From the NCBI GenBank assembly GCA_964504915.1, contig CAZDFH010000008.1, forward strand, positions 1-64,000: a stretch of DNA of 64,000 bases. Reading direction: 5' to 3'. Below are positions 42,513 to 53,200 of this stretch, piece by piece. Numbering within the stretch: position 1 is the stretch's first letter; each line of letters begins with the position of its first letter. The stretch is from CAJBLF01 sp964504915. Its GTDB lineage: Bacteria > Patescibacteriota > Gracilibacteria > Absconditabacterales > Absconditicoccaceae. Position numbers and translations under genes: made by a program. The notes beneath the pieces were generated by a model. That model was not told the DNA's origin. It ran no database searches and worked only from the letters and a program-made list of their open reading frames with translations.

Positions 42513-43655
42513 ATGAAAAATACTGACAAAGTTGCAAGGATACGTGAAGGGCTTTCGGGGATTACTGGGTTTTCTAGTTCTCAAGAGTTGTGGCAGATCC
42601 CTGCTTTCTCCAAGGAATTGCTTATCTCTCTTGATCATAGGATTCCAGATTTAGATTCTTATGTAAAGTGTCGTTTGGAGTTGCATCAATTACCTGTCGC
42701 CGTGAATCCTATTCTCCGTTCTTTGAGGCACGATGCTATTGCTATGCAACAGATAAATGAAATTATTCGTTTGTTTAGTAAAGTCTGTCAGGGGAATGCT
42801 CTCCAAAATCAGCAAGAGCCAAATCCTGTATCAGATCATATTGATGCTGATCAAGTGATTTCTTGGTTGGAAGTCTGATGAGATGAACAGATGCTTCTCC
42901 AAGCTAAAACTACATTACTTGATATGCCTGGTATGCAAGAAAGTGATAATCGTAATATGGAAGATATCATTCATTGATTACAAGAAAGAGATAATGGTAC
43001 TTTTAGTGGTCGTCCTTTTTGACCACATGAGGGATCATTATTGAATATGGGTATGATCGAAAGATTTTCGCAAGTTATTGATTATTCCAATCCCAATGAG
43101 ATTGTCATAGGTGGGATTCCATTTTCTAGAAAAAGTATTGTCCCTCAGGTTGCATTTGATACTTATCCAGAGGAAGGTTGATTACAACCGTCGACTGATG
43201 CTCCAGGTGTATATCGTTGTATGTTTGAAGGTAACATGACATACTTTCTCACTCGTGAGGCTTATACTGCTGAGTTGGAAAAGCAACAACTCTTGCCACT
43301 CACATTAGATGATCAGGTCGCTGCTTTAGTGGCCTTATTTGGGGAGGAGGTCTTGGATGGCTTGTGATATCCGCATAGAAATTTTGTGTTTACTGTTTTG
43401 TGAAAACTTGTGTGATTGCCAAAGTCTGGTTTGGTTCGTATGGAAGCTGCTCCTACTTCTGCTGAACTTTATGTTGGTCATACCGAACGTTATGTTCCAG
43501 TTTTGTATTATGCGTCTGAGGCCGCCTTTTTGGGCTGACTATCTCCTGTAAGTTCAAGAGGATTCCAATTAATTTATGCTATGAGTGATGGAGAATGATC
43601 GTTTAGAGATTATGACCTCTCTACTGCGAGTCCCTGTTATTATCGTACGAGATAA
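42513..43655 (+). CDS. Hypothetical protein
   Basis: 380 residues from ATG 42513 (GTG 42507 also possible). No signal peptide. N-terminal helical half (VARIREGLSGITGFSSSQEL, DAIAMQQINEIIRLFSKVCQ), middle part with GTFSGRPFGPHEG and EIVIGGIPFSRKSIVP, C-terminal DGLGYPHRNFVFTVLGKLVG. TAA at 43653 ends the frame. Twelve or more TGA glycines. I recognise no family. Confidence 0.72.
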
Positions 43656-43719
43656 TCATATATATGATGTATTTCAATAAGGGTGCCGATTTTGCTCGCC
43701 TAGGAGGGTGGCGTCTTTT

Positions 43720-44079
43720 TTAGTCGTTTTCAAGAAATATTTCAAAAGATCCTCCTCAAAATTGAGAGAAATTACCTCTTCTTTTGATATTGTATCATAC
43801 GTCCTTAAAATTTTTAGTTACGGCTTTTATAGTGGCTTCTGAGAATCAATGATACGCCATTTTTTTGTTTAGTGCTGAGTATGGTCAATGTATTTCTACT
43901 TCATAGCTGTCGTTGCTTCCTGACTTCTTGAGACACAAAATAGATACTTTTTTTATTGATGGATCCTCTGAGAGAATAAGCATCAATCATCTATTGATCT
44001 CTTCGGTAAGGGTCTCAACTGTATCGTTTATTTGTTTACCTTTATTTCTTAATTCTTCGATAGTCATAGGTTTTCCCAT
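43720..44079 (-). CDS. Hypothetical small protein
   Basis: 119 residues, ATG at 44077-44079, convergent with the preceding gene. MGKPMTIEELRNKGKQINDT, a helical EEINRGLMLILS, then strands (KKVSILCLKKSGSNDSYEVE), a basic segment (KDVGYNIKRRGNFS) and the end SFEIFLEND. It could be a small RNA- or protein-binding factor, but no family is recognised. Six TGA glycines occur in the C-terminal two thirds. Confidence 0.65.
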
Positions 44080-44177
44080 GTCGGTTTATGATTAAGTAAA
44101 TTGCTTATATACTATAGATATTTATTAATAGAGTTCAATAATTTAAAATTTCATTACATCTTTCTCCTAACGACAAA

Positions 44178-44206
44178 AGCGAATCTTAATAAAGAGTTCG
44201 CTCCGT
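44178..44206 (-). terminator. Terminator after ridA
   Basis: On the minus strand AGCGAACTCTT-TATT-AAGATTCGCT is followed by TTTTGTC; imperfect 10-bp stem with one mismatch. Confidence 0.7.
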
Positions 44207-44226
44207 CTGATACAGATACTTTAATG

Positions 44227-44610
44227 TTACATAGGTTTTGCTGCAATTGTTTCGATCTCTATCAAAACTCCGAGTGGGAGTTTGACGACACCGTAAGCAG
44301 CACGAGCCGGATGATTTTCAGTGTAGTATTCACCATATATCTTGTTCATGGCTGTAAAATTTTCCATATCTGACAAGAGACAGGTGGATTTTACTACACT
44401 TTCAGGTCCGTAGCCAGCTTCCTGCATGATGGCTTTGATGTTTTCCAAAACCTGTCGGGTTTGTTCTTCAATTCCACCATCTACGATTTGTCCTGTGATA
44501 GGATTGACCGGGATCTGTCCACTAATGAACAAGAACCCATTTGCTTCTACAGCCTGGCTGTAAGGACCAATCGCTCCAGGAGCATGATTGGTGTGAATGA
44601 TTTTTTTCAT
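44227..44610 (-). CDS. ridA: RidA family enamine/imine deaminase
   Basis: 127 residues with no TGA. HTNHAPGAIGPYSQAVEANG, FISGQIPVNPITGQI, QVLENIKAIMQEAGYG, VVKSTCLLSDMENFTAMNKI, YGEYYTENHPARAAYGVVKLP (catalytic Arg) and GVLIEIETIAAKP. RidA hydrolyses reactive 2-aminoacrylate enamines formed by PLP enzymes. Single-gene transcription unit with its own downstream terminator. Confidence 0.97.
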   Translation of the reverse strand: MKKIIHTNHAPGAIGPYSQAVEANGFLFISGQIPVNPITGQIVDGGIEEQTRQVLENIKAIMQEAGYGPESVVKSTCLLSDMENFTAMNKIYGEYYTENHPARAAYGVVKLPLGVLIEIETIAAKPM

Positions 44611-44801
44611 ATGTATAACAGTTTGGTTATGATGGTATCATATTTATTTATATAAAGAAGTCAACCTTTCTTGTCTGCTGAGTATTTTCATCTTTTTGGA
44701 TGTATTCGTTGAATTAAGTAGTAAGAACAATAAAAACAGCTGTCGGTAAAAAGTAGTATATGACCGTTATCCCATTTTACCTATTTTACTGTTATCTTTT
44801 T

Positions 44802-45659
44802 ATGTGATCATATTTATGACAAAATTTCCTCATTGATAGCAAGATTAGGAGCTATATCGCTGAGCATATTGCTAAGATGTATGAAGAGCTTTGATGCGAA
44901 GCACTGATAGAGATCGGACCTTGAAAAGGCTCCATAACTACGCTTATTTCGCATATTTCGGAAAATTTCTTCGTGATTGAGAAGGACTCGACTTTCATCG
45001 AGAATTGAAAATTGAAAATTGAAAATTGAAAATTTATTTTGGGTGATGTGCTTGAGGTTGATGTAGATAAATTACTTCAAGATAAAAAGTTAGACAGCAA
45101 GAAAACATTAGTTGTGTGAAATCTTCCGTATTATATTACTTCACCAATTCTTAGAAAATTCTTCTGAAATTGATTCCAAAATTATGCGTGAGGAATATTT
45201 ATGCTCCAAGATGAGGTAGGTCAGAAGCTGCGTAGCGATGCGAAGAAGAAATCATACTTGTGGCGATTGATTAATTATGCGTATCAGGTGAACTATTTGA
45301 AATGAGTGCCAGCAAAATCGTTCAAACCAGCACCTAAGGTAAAGAGTTGTTTAGTGAAATTGAAAATTGAAAATTGAAAATTGTCCCACGGGATAGCAAA
45401 AATTCAACGAGAGAGATTAATTCAGTTTTTAGAAATGTTTGCGCCGTTTAGTAGAAAGACTCTTGGGGCGATAGAGAAAATTGTAGAAAAGCACGCATTA
45501 TCAAATGCTGAGGAAAGTCGAGAAAAGTCTAGGAAGGTCGAGGAATTTTGAGGCAATTCGTGAAAGAAAATCAGCAAATTTATTATTCCAGAAAGTTTGA
45601 AGAAGAAGAGGTTGGAGGAGTTGGACTTTGAGGAATTATCTCAAATAGTTTATAGTTAA
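44802..45659 (+). CDS. rsmA: 16S rRNA dimethyladenosine transferase (RsmA/KsgA)
   Basis: 285 residues. MGSYLGQNFLIDSKIRSYIA, IEIGPGKGSITTLI (SAM loop with TGA as the middle Gly, 44922-44924), FFVIEKDSTFIE, LGDVLEVD, VVGNLPYYITSPIL (NLPY catalytic motif) and VPAKSFKPAPKV. It dimethylates two adenines near the 3' end of 16S rRNA. Two in-frame GAAAATTG blocks (45003-45036, 45357-45382) encode IENGKLKIENGK and KIENGKL inserts. A further 45505-45562 block encodes EESREKSRKVEEF. ATG 44802 is required to include LGQNFL; its second codon is TGA. The stop comes from microrepeat block A. Confidence 0.95.
45003..45036. repeat. GAAAATT microrepeat inside rsmA
   Basis: Four tandem copies of the 8-mer GAAAATTG/TGAAAATT in frame, encoding ENGKLKIENGK between the SAM-binding Asp strand and LGDVLEVD. 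Confidence 0.9.
45357..45382. repeat. GAAAATT microrepeat inside rsmA, second block
   Basis: Three tandem copies in frame, encoding KLKIENGKL between CLVKL and the C-terminal helical domain. Confidence 0.9.
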
Positions 45660-45752
45660 TAGTTTATAGTTGATAGTTTTTGTGTCTTTTTATACAAAAA
45701 AACTCCTTCACTATACACTATACATTATACACTATACACTATTTTTTCCCTT
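45645..45752. repeat. Microrepeat block A after rsmA
   Basis: TAGTTTATAGTTAATAGTTTATAGTTGATAG, then CTTTTTATACAAAAAAACTCC, then CACTATACACTATACATTATACACTATACACTA. The left arm carries the rsmA stop codon; the arms pair as a long imperfect hairpin. Confidence 0.85.
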
Positions 45753-45807
45753 GATTATTTCCTCTAAGCTCTTACAATATTTGTGTTTTACCATCTATAT
45801 CAGAACT

Positions 45808-46263
45808 ATGGAAATACAGGTCTATAATTCAGAAAAGTTTGATAGAAGTAAGTGGCGATATGTGATATTTGCGACTGTTTTTGCTTGTATCTTTCTGTTG
45901 TCTATTTTTAAGGGTAATTACGTCGGAGCTGTGCTGCTTTTCTTCTTGCTTGGTGGTTATTTCTATTATTCTGCGATACATATCAAACCTATTAAGATTA
46001 TAATAGAAACCAATTCTATCAAGATAGACAATATCGTACATCCTCGATCTGCATTTACCTGATATGTGCTCGAAATCCATACCAAAACTCAAACCATGAA
46101 AAATATTGTCCTCATTACTCCTACCTGACATTCTATTTATACGTTTGATGATACTACTGAGCATATGAGAGATTTTCTCGTAGCTATGAATGATTATCTA
46201 CCGATGTTGGATTCGTTTGAACAAGGATCATTTGAGAAATTTATTAGAAGAATACAACTTTAA
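45808..46263 (+). CDS. Hypothetical membrane protein with two helices and a PH-like tail
   Basis: 151 residues. After a short basic start (EKFDRSKW) two membrane helices (YVIFATVFACIFLLSIF and VGAVLLFFLLGGYFYYSAI) precede a cytoplasmic beta-rich tail (KPIKIIIETNSIKIDNIVHP, YVLEIHTKTQTMKNIVLITP, HSIYTFDDTTEHMRDF) that resembles bacterial PH-like domains. ATG 45808 is chosen because the upstream in-frame ATG at 45670 would translate the microrepeat block. Function unknown. Confidence 0.8.
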
Positions 46264-46425
46264 AGAAATGTACAAATATTTTTCGAATTTACGAATTACC
46301 AAAACAATGTTAAAATTTGTAAATTGAGAAATTCTTATATTGTTTCGTACATTGGTGAGTTTGGAAATTTGAATATTACGTCATCATTCCATACATTATT
46401 TTACATTATAGTTGATAGTAAAATC
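46264..46425. repeat. AT-rich intergenic element E, copy 2
   Basis: ACGAATTACCAAAACAATG, TTAAAATTTGTAAATTGAG and ATTGTTTCGTACATT parallel the elements at 18137-18262 and 57612-57740. Confidence 0.7.
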
Positions 46426-48030
46426 ATGACGTCTTCACATAGATTAGTCATCAAAGATGCAGCACGGCAACTGATAGGAAGGATTATCAGTGCTTTGTTT
46501 GGCTTTTTGATAATCAAGATTATGACCCCCTATTTGTGACCATTGCAGTATGGTGATTATTCTACCATTCTCAAATATTTTGCTATCTGGACGGCGTTGG
46601 CTGATCTATGATTATACGTGCTTGCAGTCAAAAGGATGTGAGAGATCAAAGAAAAAATTGATGCAACACTTACTACCAAAGAGGATGGCAAAAATCCCGC
46701 GTACAAAGAATTGAGATCAGAATATGGAAAATTTGTCGGTACGAGAGTCATCATTATGTCTGTGATTTATATCGTAGCTATCGTGATTGCCTATCTTCTG
46801 CCTGCATATACATCCAATCCATACTTAGTTTGGGGAATCCCATTTGGTATGATTTTTTCTGCGAGTTTTATGTTTGCCTGAGTCCAACAGCTTCCCTTGC
46901 AAATATTCTGGAGAATGGACCAATTGAGTTGGACATTGATTACTGCGAGACTTTCTCAGATTGCGATTTTGGTACCAGTCGTCTATATTTTCTTTAGACA
47001 TATGAACTTCAATGGAAGTACTGTCTCTATCGTAGCATTTTGTCTGATTATGTTTTCTGTGGTAGCGAGTTCTATAGGACAAAATTTGGAAATTCACTTC
47101 AGGGCTAGAAAAATTTTGCCCCTCAAAATTGATTTTGATCGAAAATTTACCAAGGCGCTGATCATAAGAAACCGACAATACGGAGTGTCCTACTATCTGA
47201 GTAGTTTTCATACGTTGATAGTGCTTCTGTTTTTGGGTTGGTTTTTCCCTACGTCTGGAGGTATGGATTATTCCGGTATCCGAGCATTATCTCTATCGTT
47301 GATAGAAATATTACTCATTATTCCATCCGCTTTGTGAAATAGTTTGTTGCACAAAATATCTCATTATACATTGATCAATAAGCGTAAAAGTATGGGCAAT
47401 TTACTCGTTATGATGACATGGATTGGCTGAATTATCGCACTCAATTTCTGGATATTTTCAGACTGGATTATTCGTGTATTGTCTGGAAAAGCATTTATTG
47501 GAACCTTTGAGACATTACATACATGGTGATCCAATCAAGTACTTCCTTTCCTTTGAATCGTACTTTTCCGGAGCTTTATCAAACAGGTATACAATTATCT
47601 CTTTGTTGCTGTAGAAAAACAAAATGTCTTATTGCCGATTAATCTGATTGGAGTACTTGTCGGTATCCCACTCGGTGTCTGGCTTATCCCAGCATATGGA
47701 TTGCGATGAGGTGCGCTTACCCAGCTGACGATAGAATTCTTGTTTATGATGGGCGCTATTCGAATCGGAAAAAGAAAAAAAGTGCAACCCATGTTTTCAC
47801 GAAGTAAAATGTTCTCACTCATGGGCATTCTCGTTGTCGCTGCTGGAGTATGATTTTTCATCGATCATTATATAGTTAATTCATTCGTCTTGTTCTTCAT
47901 CGTAGCAATCGTACTCAATGGATTGATTCTCCTGCTTTCTCGACGTCCTATCAAAGCTATCGCAAAGTGATTGACCTCTGATGATGTTCCTCTTGTGGTG
48001 GATGCTGCACCGATAGATACGGGTATTTAG
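46426..48030 (+). CDS. Polysaccharide flippase (MATE/MOP superfamily, Wzx-like)
   Basis: 534 residues with about 12-14 membrane helices. The N-terminal RLVIKDAARQLIGRIISALF and FLIIKIMTPYLGPLQYGDYS are typical of oligosaccharide flippases, followed by repeated hydrophobic blocks (VIIMSVIYIVAIVIAYLLP, FLIVLLFLGWFFP-like segment, GIPLGVWLIPAYGLRGGALTQ). It would move lipid-linked glycans across the membrane for surface polysaccharide, in line with the CapA-containing operon at 27-32 kb. TGA glycines fall within membrane segments. ATG 46426 is preceded by AT-rich sequence without a clear Shine-Dalgarno. Confidence 0.88.
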
Positions 48031-48070
48031 ACGTAAGACATAAGACATAAGATTTATTTGTATATGGGGT

Positions 48071-49192
48071 ATGATAAAAACGTTAGCCATAGAAACTAGT
48101 TGTGATGATACGTCGATTTCCATTGTAAGTTTTGATGGAAAAGTTTTTGCTGTAGAAAAATTATTAGCGTATTCCCAAATAGATGATCATCAAAAATATG
48201 GTGGCGTAGTGCCAGAATTTGCTTCGCGTTTACACTCAGAAAAGATTATTGCTGTCTTGCAAAATATCTGACGGGAAGACATACAAAAGACTGACTTTAT
48301 CAGCGTAACGACTCACCCTGGACTGCCTGGATCACTGGTCGTCGGAAAGGCTGTTGCAGCTTTTCTTGCTAAGCATTTTGATAAACCAGTGGTGGAAGTA
48401 AACCATATTTATGGACATTTATTTTCGTTGTTCCTCGAGAGGAACGTGGACGAAATTCAGCTTCCTATGGTTGTGTTGACGGCGAGTGGAGGACACAACG
48501 ACATATATGTCGTTGATGATGGAAAATTGAAGATTGAACATGGAGAATTAGAATGGAAAGAATTTTGATGATTTCATATAGCGAGATTGGGTAAGACCTT
48601 GGATGATGCCTCATGAGAATGTTTTGATAAAGTATCGAGAATGCTTGGTGGTCCTTATCCTGGCGGTGCTCGAATTGGGCAAAAGGCTTCTCTTTCAAAG
48701 AGGGAGGAAAATTGAGGAAAATCGAGGAAGGTTGACGAATTACCAATGTTTAAAAGAATATTCTTGTCACACGATTGATATGACTTCAGCTTTTCGTGAA
48801 TGAAATCGCAAGTTTCTGCTTTATTAAAACAGCTCGAGAAAAATGGAACGATAGAACGATTGAACGATGGAAAAATTATAATTCCGGAAGATTTATTGTG
48901 TCATATCGCATACGAGTTTCAAGAAGCGGTGATAGAAGTCTTAGTGAAGAAATTAGTCAGAGCGGCCATTGCTTTTAATGTCAAAACTATCGGTTTGGCA
49001 GGCTGAGTTTCTTGTAATGATAGATTACGAGATTATTTGAATGAACGTGTAATCGAAGTATTGAAACATGAGAAACATGATATGTCTAAAACTATTAAAA
49101 CATTTAGACCAGCCAAAAAAGTATACTCTACGGATAATGGTGCTATGATTTGATTGGCAGGGATATTGAAATTTAAAAATACAGAAATTTAA
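48071..49192 (+). CDS. tsaD: tRNA N6-adenosine threonylcarbamoyltransferase
   Basis: 373 residues. TLAIETSCDDTSISIV, GGVVPEFASRLHSEKI, VEVNHIYGHLFSLF (metal HxxxH), VVLTASGGHNDIYVV, TLDDASGECFDKVSRMLGGPYPGG, KTIGLAGGVSCNDRLRDYL and YSTDNGAMIGLAG. It transfers threonylcarbamoyl to A37 of ANN-reading tRNAs. A microrepeat insert (48703-48744) encodes EENGGKSRKVDEL after the PGGARIGQKASLSKR segment; a similar KSRKVEE peptide occurs in rsmA. The gene sits 40 bp after the flippase, separated by an AGACATAAG repeat. Confidence 0.96.
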
Positions 49193-49220
49193 GAATATCA
49201 AAAACAATATTTGCATATAA

Positions 49221-49261
49221 AAAAACAATGTCCAATAAATTTCAATTCAGACATTGTTTTT
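49221..49261. terminator. Bidirectional terminator between tsaD and the FKBP gene
   Basis: Perfect 12-bp inverted repeat AAAAACAATGTC (49221-49232) / GACATTGTTTTT (49250-49261), giving U-runs on both strands between convergent genes. Confidence 0.9.
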
Positions 49262-49292
49262 GATATTTCGACAATATTTTATTTCAAAGTTG

Positions 49293-49943
49293 TTATTTAA
49301 TGTCAGTGACGGTAATGTCAAAAATCAGCTTCTTGCCTGCTAGCTCGTGATTGGCATCTAGGGTGACTTCTGTGTCACTTACTTCGTAGACGGTGAATGG
49401 TTGACCATTGCCTGCATACACTTTCATTCCTTTTTGTAATTGATCTGCATCAGGAATTTGTGCTTTAGGTACTTTGATGAGATTCTTCTCACTTCGTTCT
49501 CCATACGCTTCACTAGCTTCTATGTGAATCGTTTTGGTCTGTCCGATGCTCATTCATTCGACGCCTTTATCAAATCCTGCGATCATTTGCCCAGCTCAGA
49601 CCTGGAATGCGAGTCCTTCGTCATAATTTCTGCCAGAATTATATTTTCCACACGCTTTAGCAATTTCTTCTATAGATGTGTCGAAAACAGTTTCTTCGTC
49701 TAGTCTGCCGATGTAATGAACAACGACATTCTGTCCCTTTTCTACTTTTTTACCTGACTTTCCTTTCGTGTCAGCCTTAGCTAAATAGTCTTTGATTGCA
49801 TTTGCACACATGGTTCATGATATATTAGAAGATAAAGAAGCTGGTGTATTGCTGGCCTGTGGAGCATCGGTCTTTCGAAAAATAATGGCTCCTATGAGCA
49901 CGATTACCCCTATCCCTATCAGGACAATTCTTTCTGTTTTCAT
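49293..49943 (-). CDS. Membrane-anchored FKBP/SlyD-like peptidyl-prolyl isomerase
   Basis: 216 residues. ATG 49941-49943 adds an N-terminal membrane helix (IVLIGIGVIVLIGAIIF) and a Ser/Ala linker before the FKBP domain: GQNVVVHYIGRLDEETVFDT, FQVGAGQMIAGFDKGVEGM, KTIHIEASEAYGER, then a SlyD-type insert with NHELAGKKLIFDITVTDI. It would assist folding of exported proteins at the membrane face. SlyD proteins are normally cytoplasmic, so the anchor is notable. Two TGA glycines. Confidence 0.92.
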
Positions 49944-50212
49944 GATCTCTGATATATGAAATAAAATAGCTATTTCTTTTATTGAACGAATTTGATAGTA
50001 TATTTTTCCTTGCTATTTTCAATTTGCTTTTGGTCCAAGTTTTGCTTGCATTTTTTCGTGCAAATAGTATCAACATATATATGAGCTACAAGCTGCAAGC
50101 GACAAGCTAAAAGTGCGTGGTTTATATGACAAAAACTTGGAGCATGGAACATGGAGCTTGTAACAAGTAATGTTTCACTGTTGTAAAATATTTACCTTAC
50201 TTCTCTCTTGCT
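49944..50212. repeat. Intergenic region with microrepeat block H
   Basis: 50090-50165 contains GAGCTACAAGCTGCAAGCGACAAGC and GGAGCATGGAACATGGAGC words. No gene is supported; the region holds the promoters of the FKBP gene (minus) and the PKD gene (plus), though no convincing -35/-10 pair stands out. Confidence 0.6.
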
Positions 50213-53200
50213 ATGAAAAAGTATGTTGCTAAGAAAACATGGATAATCAAATTGTTTCTGATGGTCTGTTCTTTGTTTGGTTTGTATCTTGCGTTTGGGA
50301 CTATCAATGCCGGGATTCCCAACGAATACGTCGCCAACTATGAAATCAATACTGACCGAAACCAAATTCTGTGACTTTTGGTAGAAATAGATGCGGCAGG
50401 TAAAGTGGGTGATCAAATTCCAGCCAGTAAATTTACGCAATTAAATTCTAGTTTCCAAGTTGTATTTCCAAAATTTCCCCAAGACTATGCATTCAAGGTA
50501 GTATATCAGCAATGTCTGTCTTTGTCACAAGCTATGACTACTTATACTAATGGAGATTATGTAGATAAGCTTTGAGCGTTTATGTCTAATTGTTATAAAC
50601 CCTTCAATGATATTCTCAAAAAAATTAATAGTAAATATACTGTCATTGCACAAGCTAAAGTATCTCCTCAAAGTGGACCAGCTCCGTTGGTAGTTACCTT
50701 TGATGCGAGAGCAAGTACAGATCCTTCCAATGATACTATTCCTGCAAAAAATTATTTCCGATATTATAGAGATACCGCTGGTCAAGATACCACTATTGGT
50801 GTCGGTCCAGTAGTAAATGCTACCTTCCCTACAGAATGAAACTATCTTGTCCATCTGACGGTCAGAAGTTCTAATAAATGAACGGACGGTATCTTCGATG
50901 GCGAGAAGACTATGTCGGTAGATGTCACTCCCAAGACTGCTAATATTACGGTCTATGCTAATAGTCAGAAGCTCATCAAGTGAACGAGAGCAAAGCTCTC
51001 TATCCAAGAGGCTACTAAAGGTATTGTCTTTGATGGATCGGCTACTGTGCCCATGTGAGGTAGACAGTTGATTTCTTATAATTGGACGATTACTTCCACT
51101 GATGGATTTAAGTTTTCACAGGATGGTGATAATAAGCCTGGCATTGTCAGAGTTGTCCTGCCTGGGCAGGGGGAATATAAACTAATCCTTACTACGGTAG
51201 ATAATGAAAGCAATAAAGTACAAGAAACTTACTCTTTGGCTGTCTCCGATCCCGTAGCTATCATCAAGCAAGTGCCTGATAAATGAACGACTTCGACGAC
51301 ATTTGCTTTTGATTCTACACCATCTTATTCTATCGTATCTTCACTCAAACTCTATACACGAGAATTGTTTGACCAAAATGGAAATAAACTGGAAACCTAT
51401 CAATGACAATCTATCAAACAAAATTTCAAAAAGCCTGGTGCGTACACGGTCAAACTTACCGTCGAAGATCAACTCGGACAAACAAATGTCGACAGTATTC
51501 AAGTATTTGTAGAGTCTAGTGATCCTATCCCTCAGTTTACGATTACTCCTAGTAATGCATGGAAAGACCCTTCAGAATTTATCCTTGATGCTTCTGTTAG
51601 CTCCGACATTGATAAGACAAATGGGTATGATAAACTCACCTATGAATGGCAATTCGCTGATGAGGGAAAGGCAAAAATTGTGGCTACACAAAATGATAAT
51701 GAAAAAATTACTGTACAATTTGATGCACTTGGCAAGCACACTGTCAAGCTCATCGCTAAAGATGAGTATGGAAAAATTGCAGAAATAGAGAAAGATATTG
51801 AGATTAATTCTATCCTGAGACCAGTAGCATTCATTGCACCGATTGCTACTCCTTGGGGTAATCCAGTGAATTTTGTTGTCACGTCTAATATTCCTGTCAT
51901 TAATTATGATTGGGATTTCTGAGATGGAGATAAGAGAACAGTCCAGACAGATAAAATTACTCATACCTATAAGAAGTCTGGTGTATACAAAGTAGTGCTC
52001 AAGGTTAGCTGAGCTGACGGAATGTCTAATGAATTAGTGAAAAATGTTTTTATCTGAGAGAAAAATTATCCTGTTGGATGATTTACAGTGCTTGATCAAA
52101 ACTCCAATATCTTTACTCAAAATGATACTTGCTCTCTATCGGCTACAGGTGGTGAAAGTAATTATCCTGCATATCAAGTAGATAGATATGAAGAGATTAC
52201 CGTAGATCCTAGCCTGTCCGTCAATACTAAGGGTCAATCAAGTAATTTACAATTCTACTTCCAGCCTCAGGATGGTGAGATATTCAAACAAAAGACATTC
52301 AAGTATAAGTTTAATTCGCTTGGCTGTACCTACGTTGATTTTACTGTCGAGGACACGGCTATTAGCAAAGATGATAAGGTGAGAATATGGTTTAAAGTCG
52401 TCAATGCTTTGCCTACTTTGGATAATATCATCTTGGGATTCCCTCAGTATGGCAACGAAGTAGGCGTGGGATTCAAAGAAAATAATGTCAAAGATATTTT
52501 TAGCGATACTTTTGATCCGTTGATTGTTAAAGTTTCTGCTGTCAATCCAAAGGATCCAGATGGATATATCTCTTACTTCAAATGGTATTATACTTACAAA
52601 GATGATCCTACCAGATATTTAGAGACCAAGATCACTCCATGAAATATTCCTTATGCGTTTTTCTCACTTCCAAGAATGCCTGGAGAATTTATGTTTGGTG
52701 TCATGATCTACGATACTGATGATGGGAAACAAGGTAATGAAGATATCGTAGGAAATGGTCCTGTTGTCTTTTTCCCTCCAGATGTTACGAGACCTGATAT
52801 TCCTCTCGTCACAATTAAATCTGATCAAACTTCAGTCGAAATTGGGCAAGAAGTTACCTTTGATGTTGTTTCCAAAATTATCTCTGATAGGCCGGATTTT
52901 GTCCAAGAGAGGACTATCCAATATGATTTTGATGGTGATGGTACTTGGGATATGACTACCAAATCTGACCGTGTCAAATACGTCTATACTAAGCCCAACG
53001 AATTTGGCTACAAACCAAGGGCAGCGGTGCTGTACAGAGGATACAAAGGAGTCAGTAATGGATGAACTATCGTTGTAAGAAATGCTTTGAAACCTATGTT
53101 GCTTTCAGATGCTTATGGTACATTTGCTATTTTTAGAGATGTAAGCATCGGTGATATTGCCAACAAATCTATTTGTCTTGATACAAAAAACTGTTCAGCA

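Noticed and set aside
43680..43719. Terminator between 42513-43655 and 43720-44079
   Set aside because: A T-run is present but the stem (CGCC/GGCG with a 9-nt loop) is weak, so it is not called.
50525..51964. Minus-strand ORFs within the PKD gene
   Set aside because: The plus frame has continuous PKD domains, a signal peptide and an anchor.
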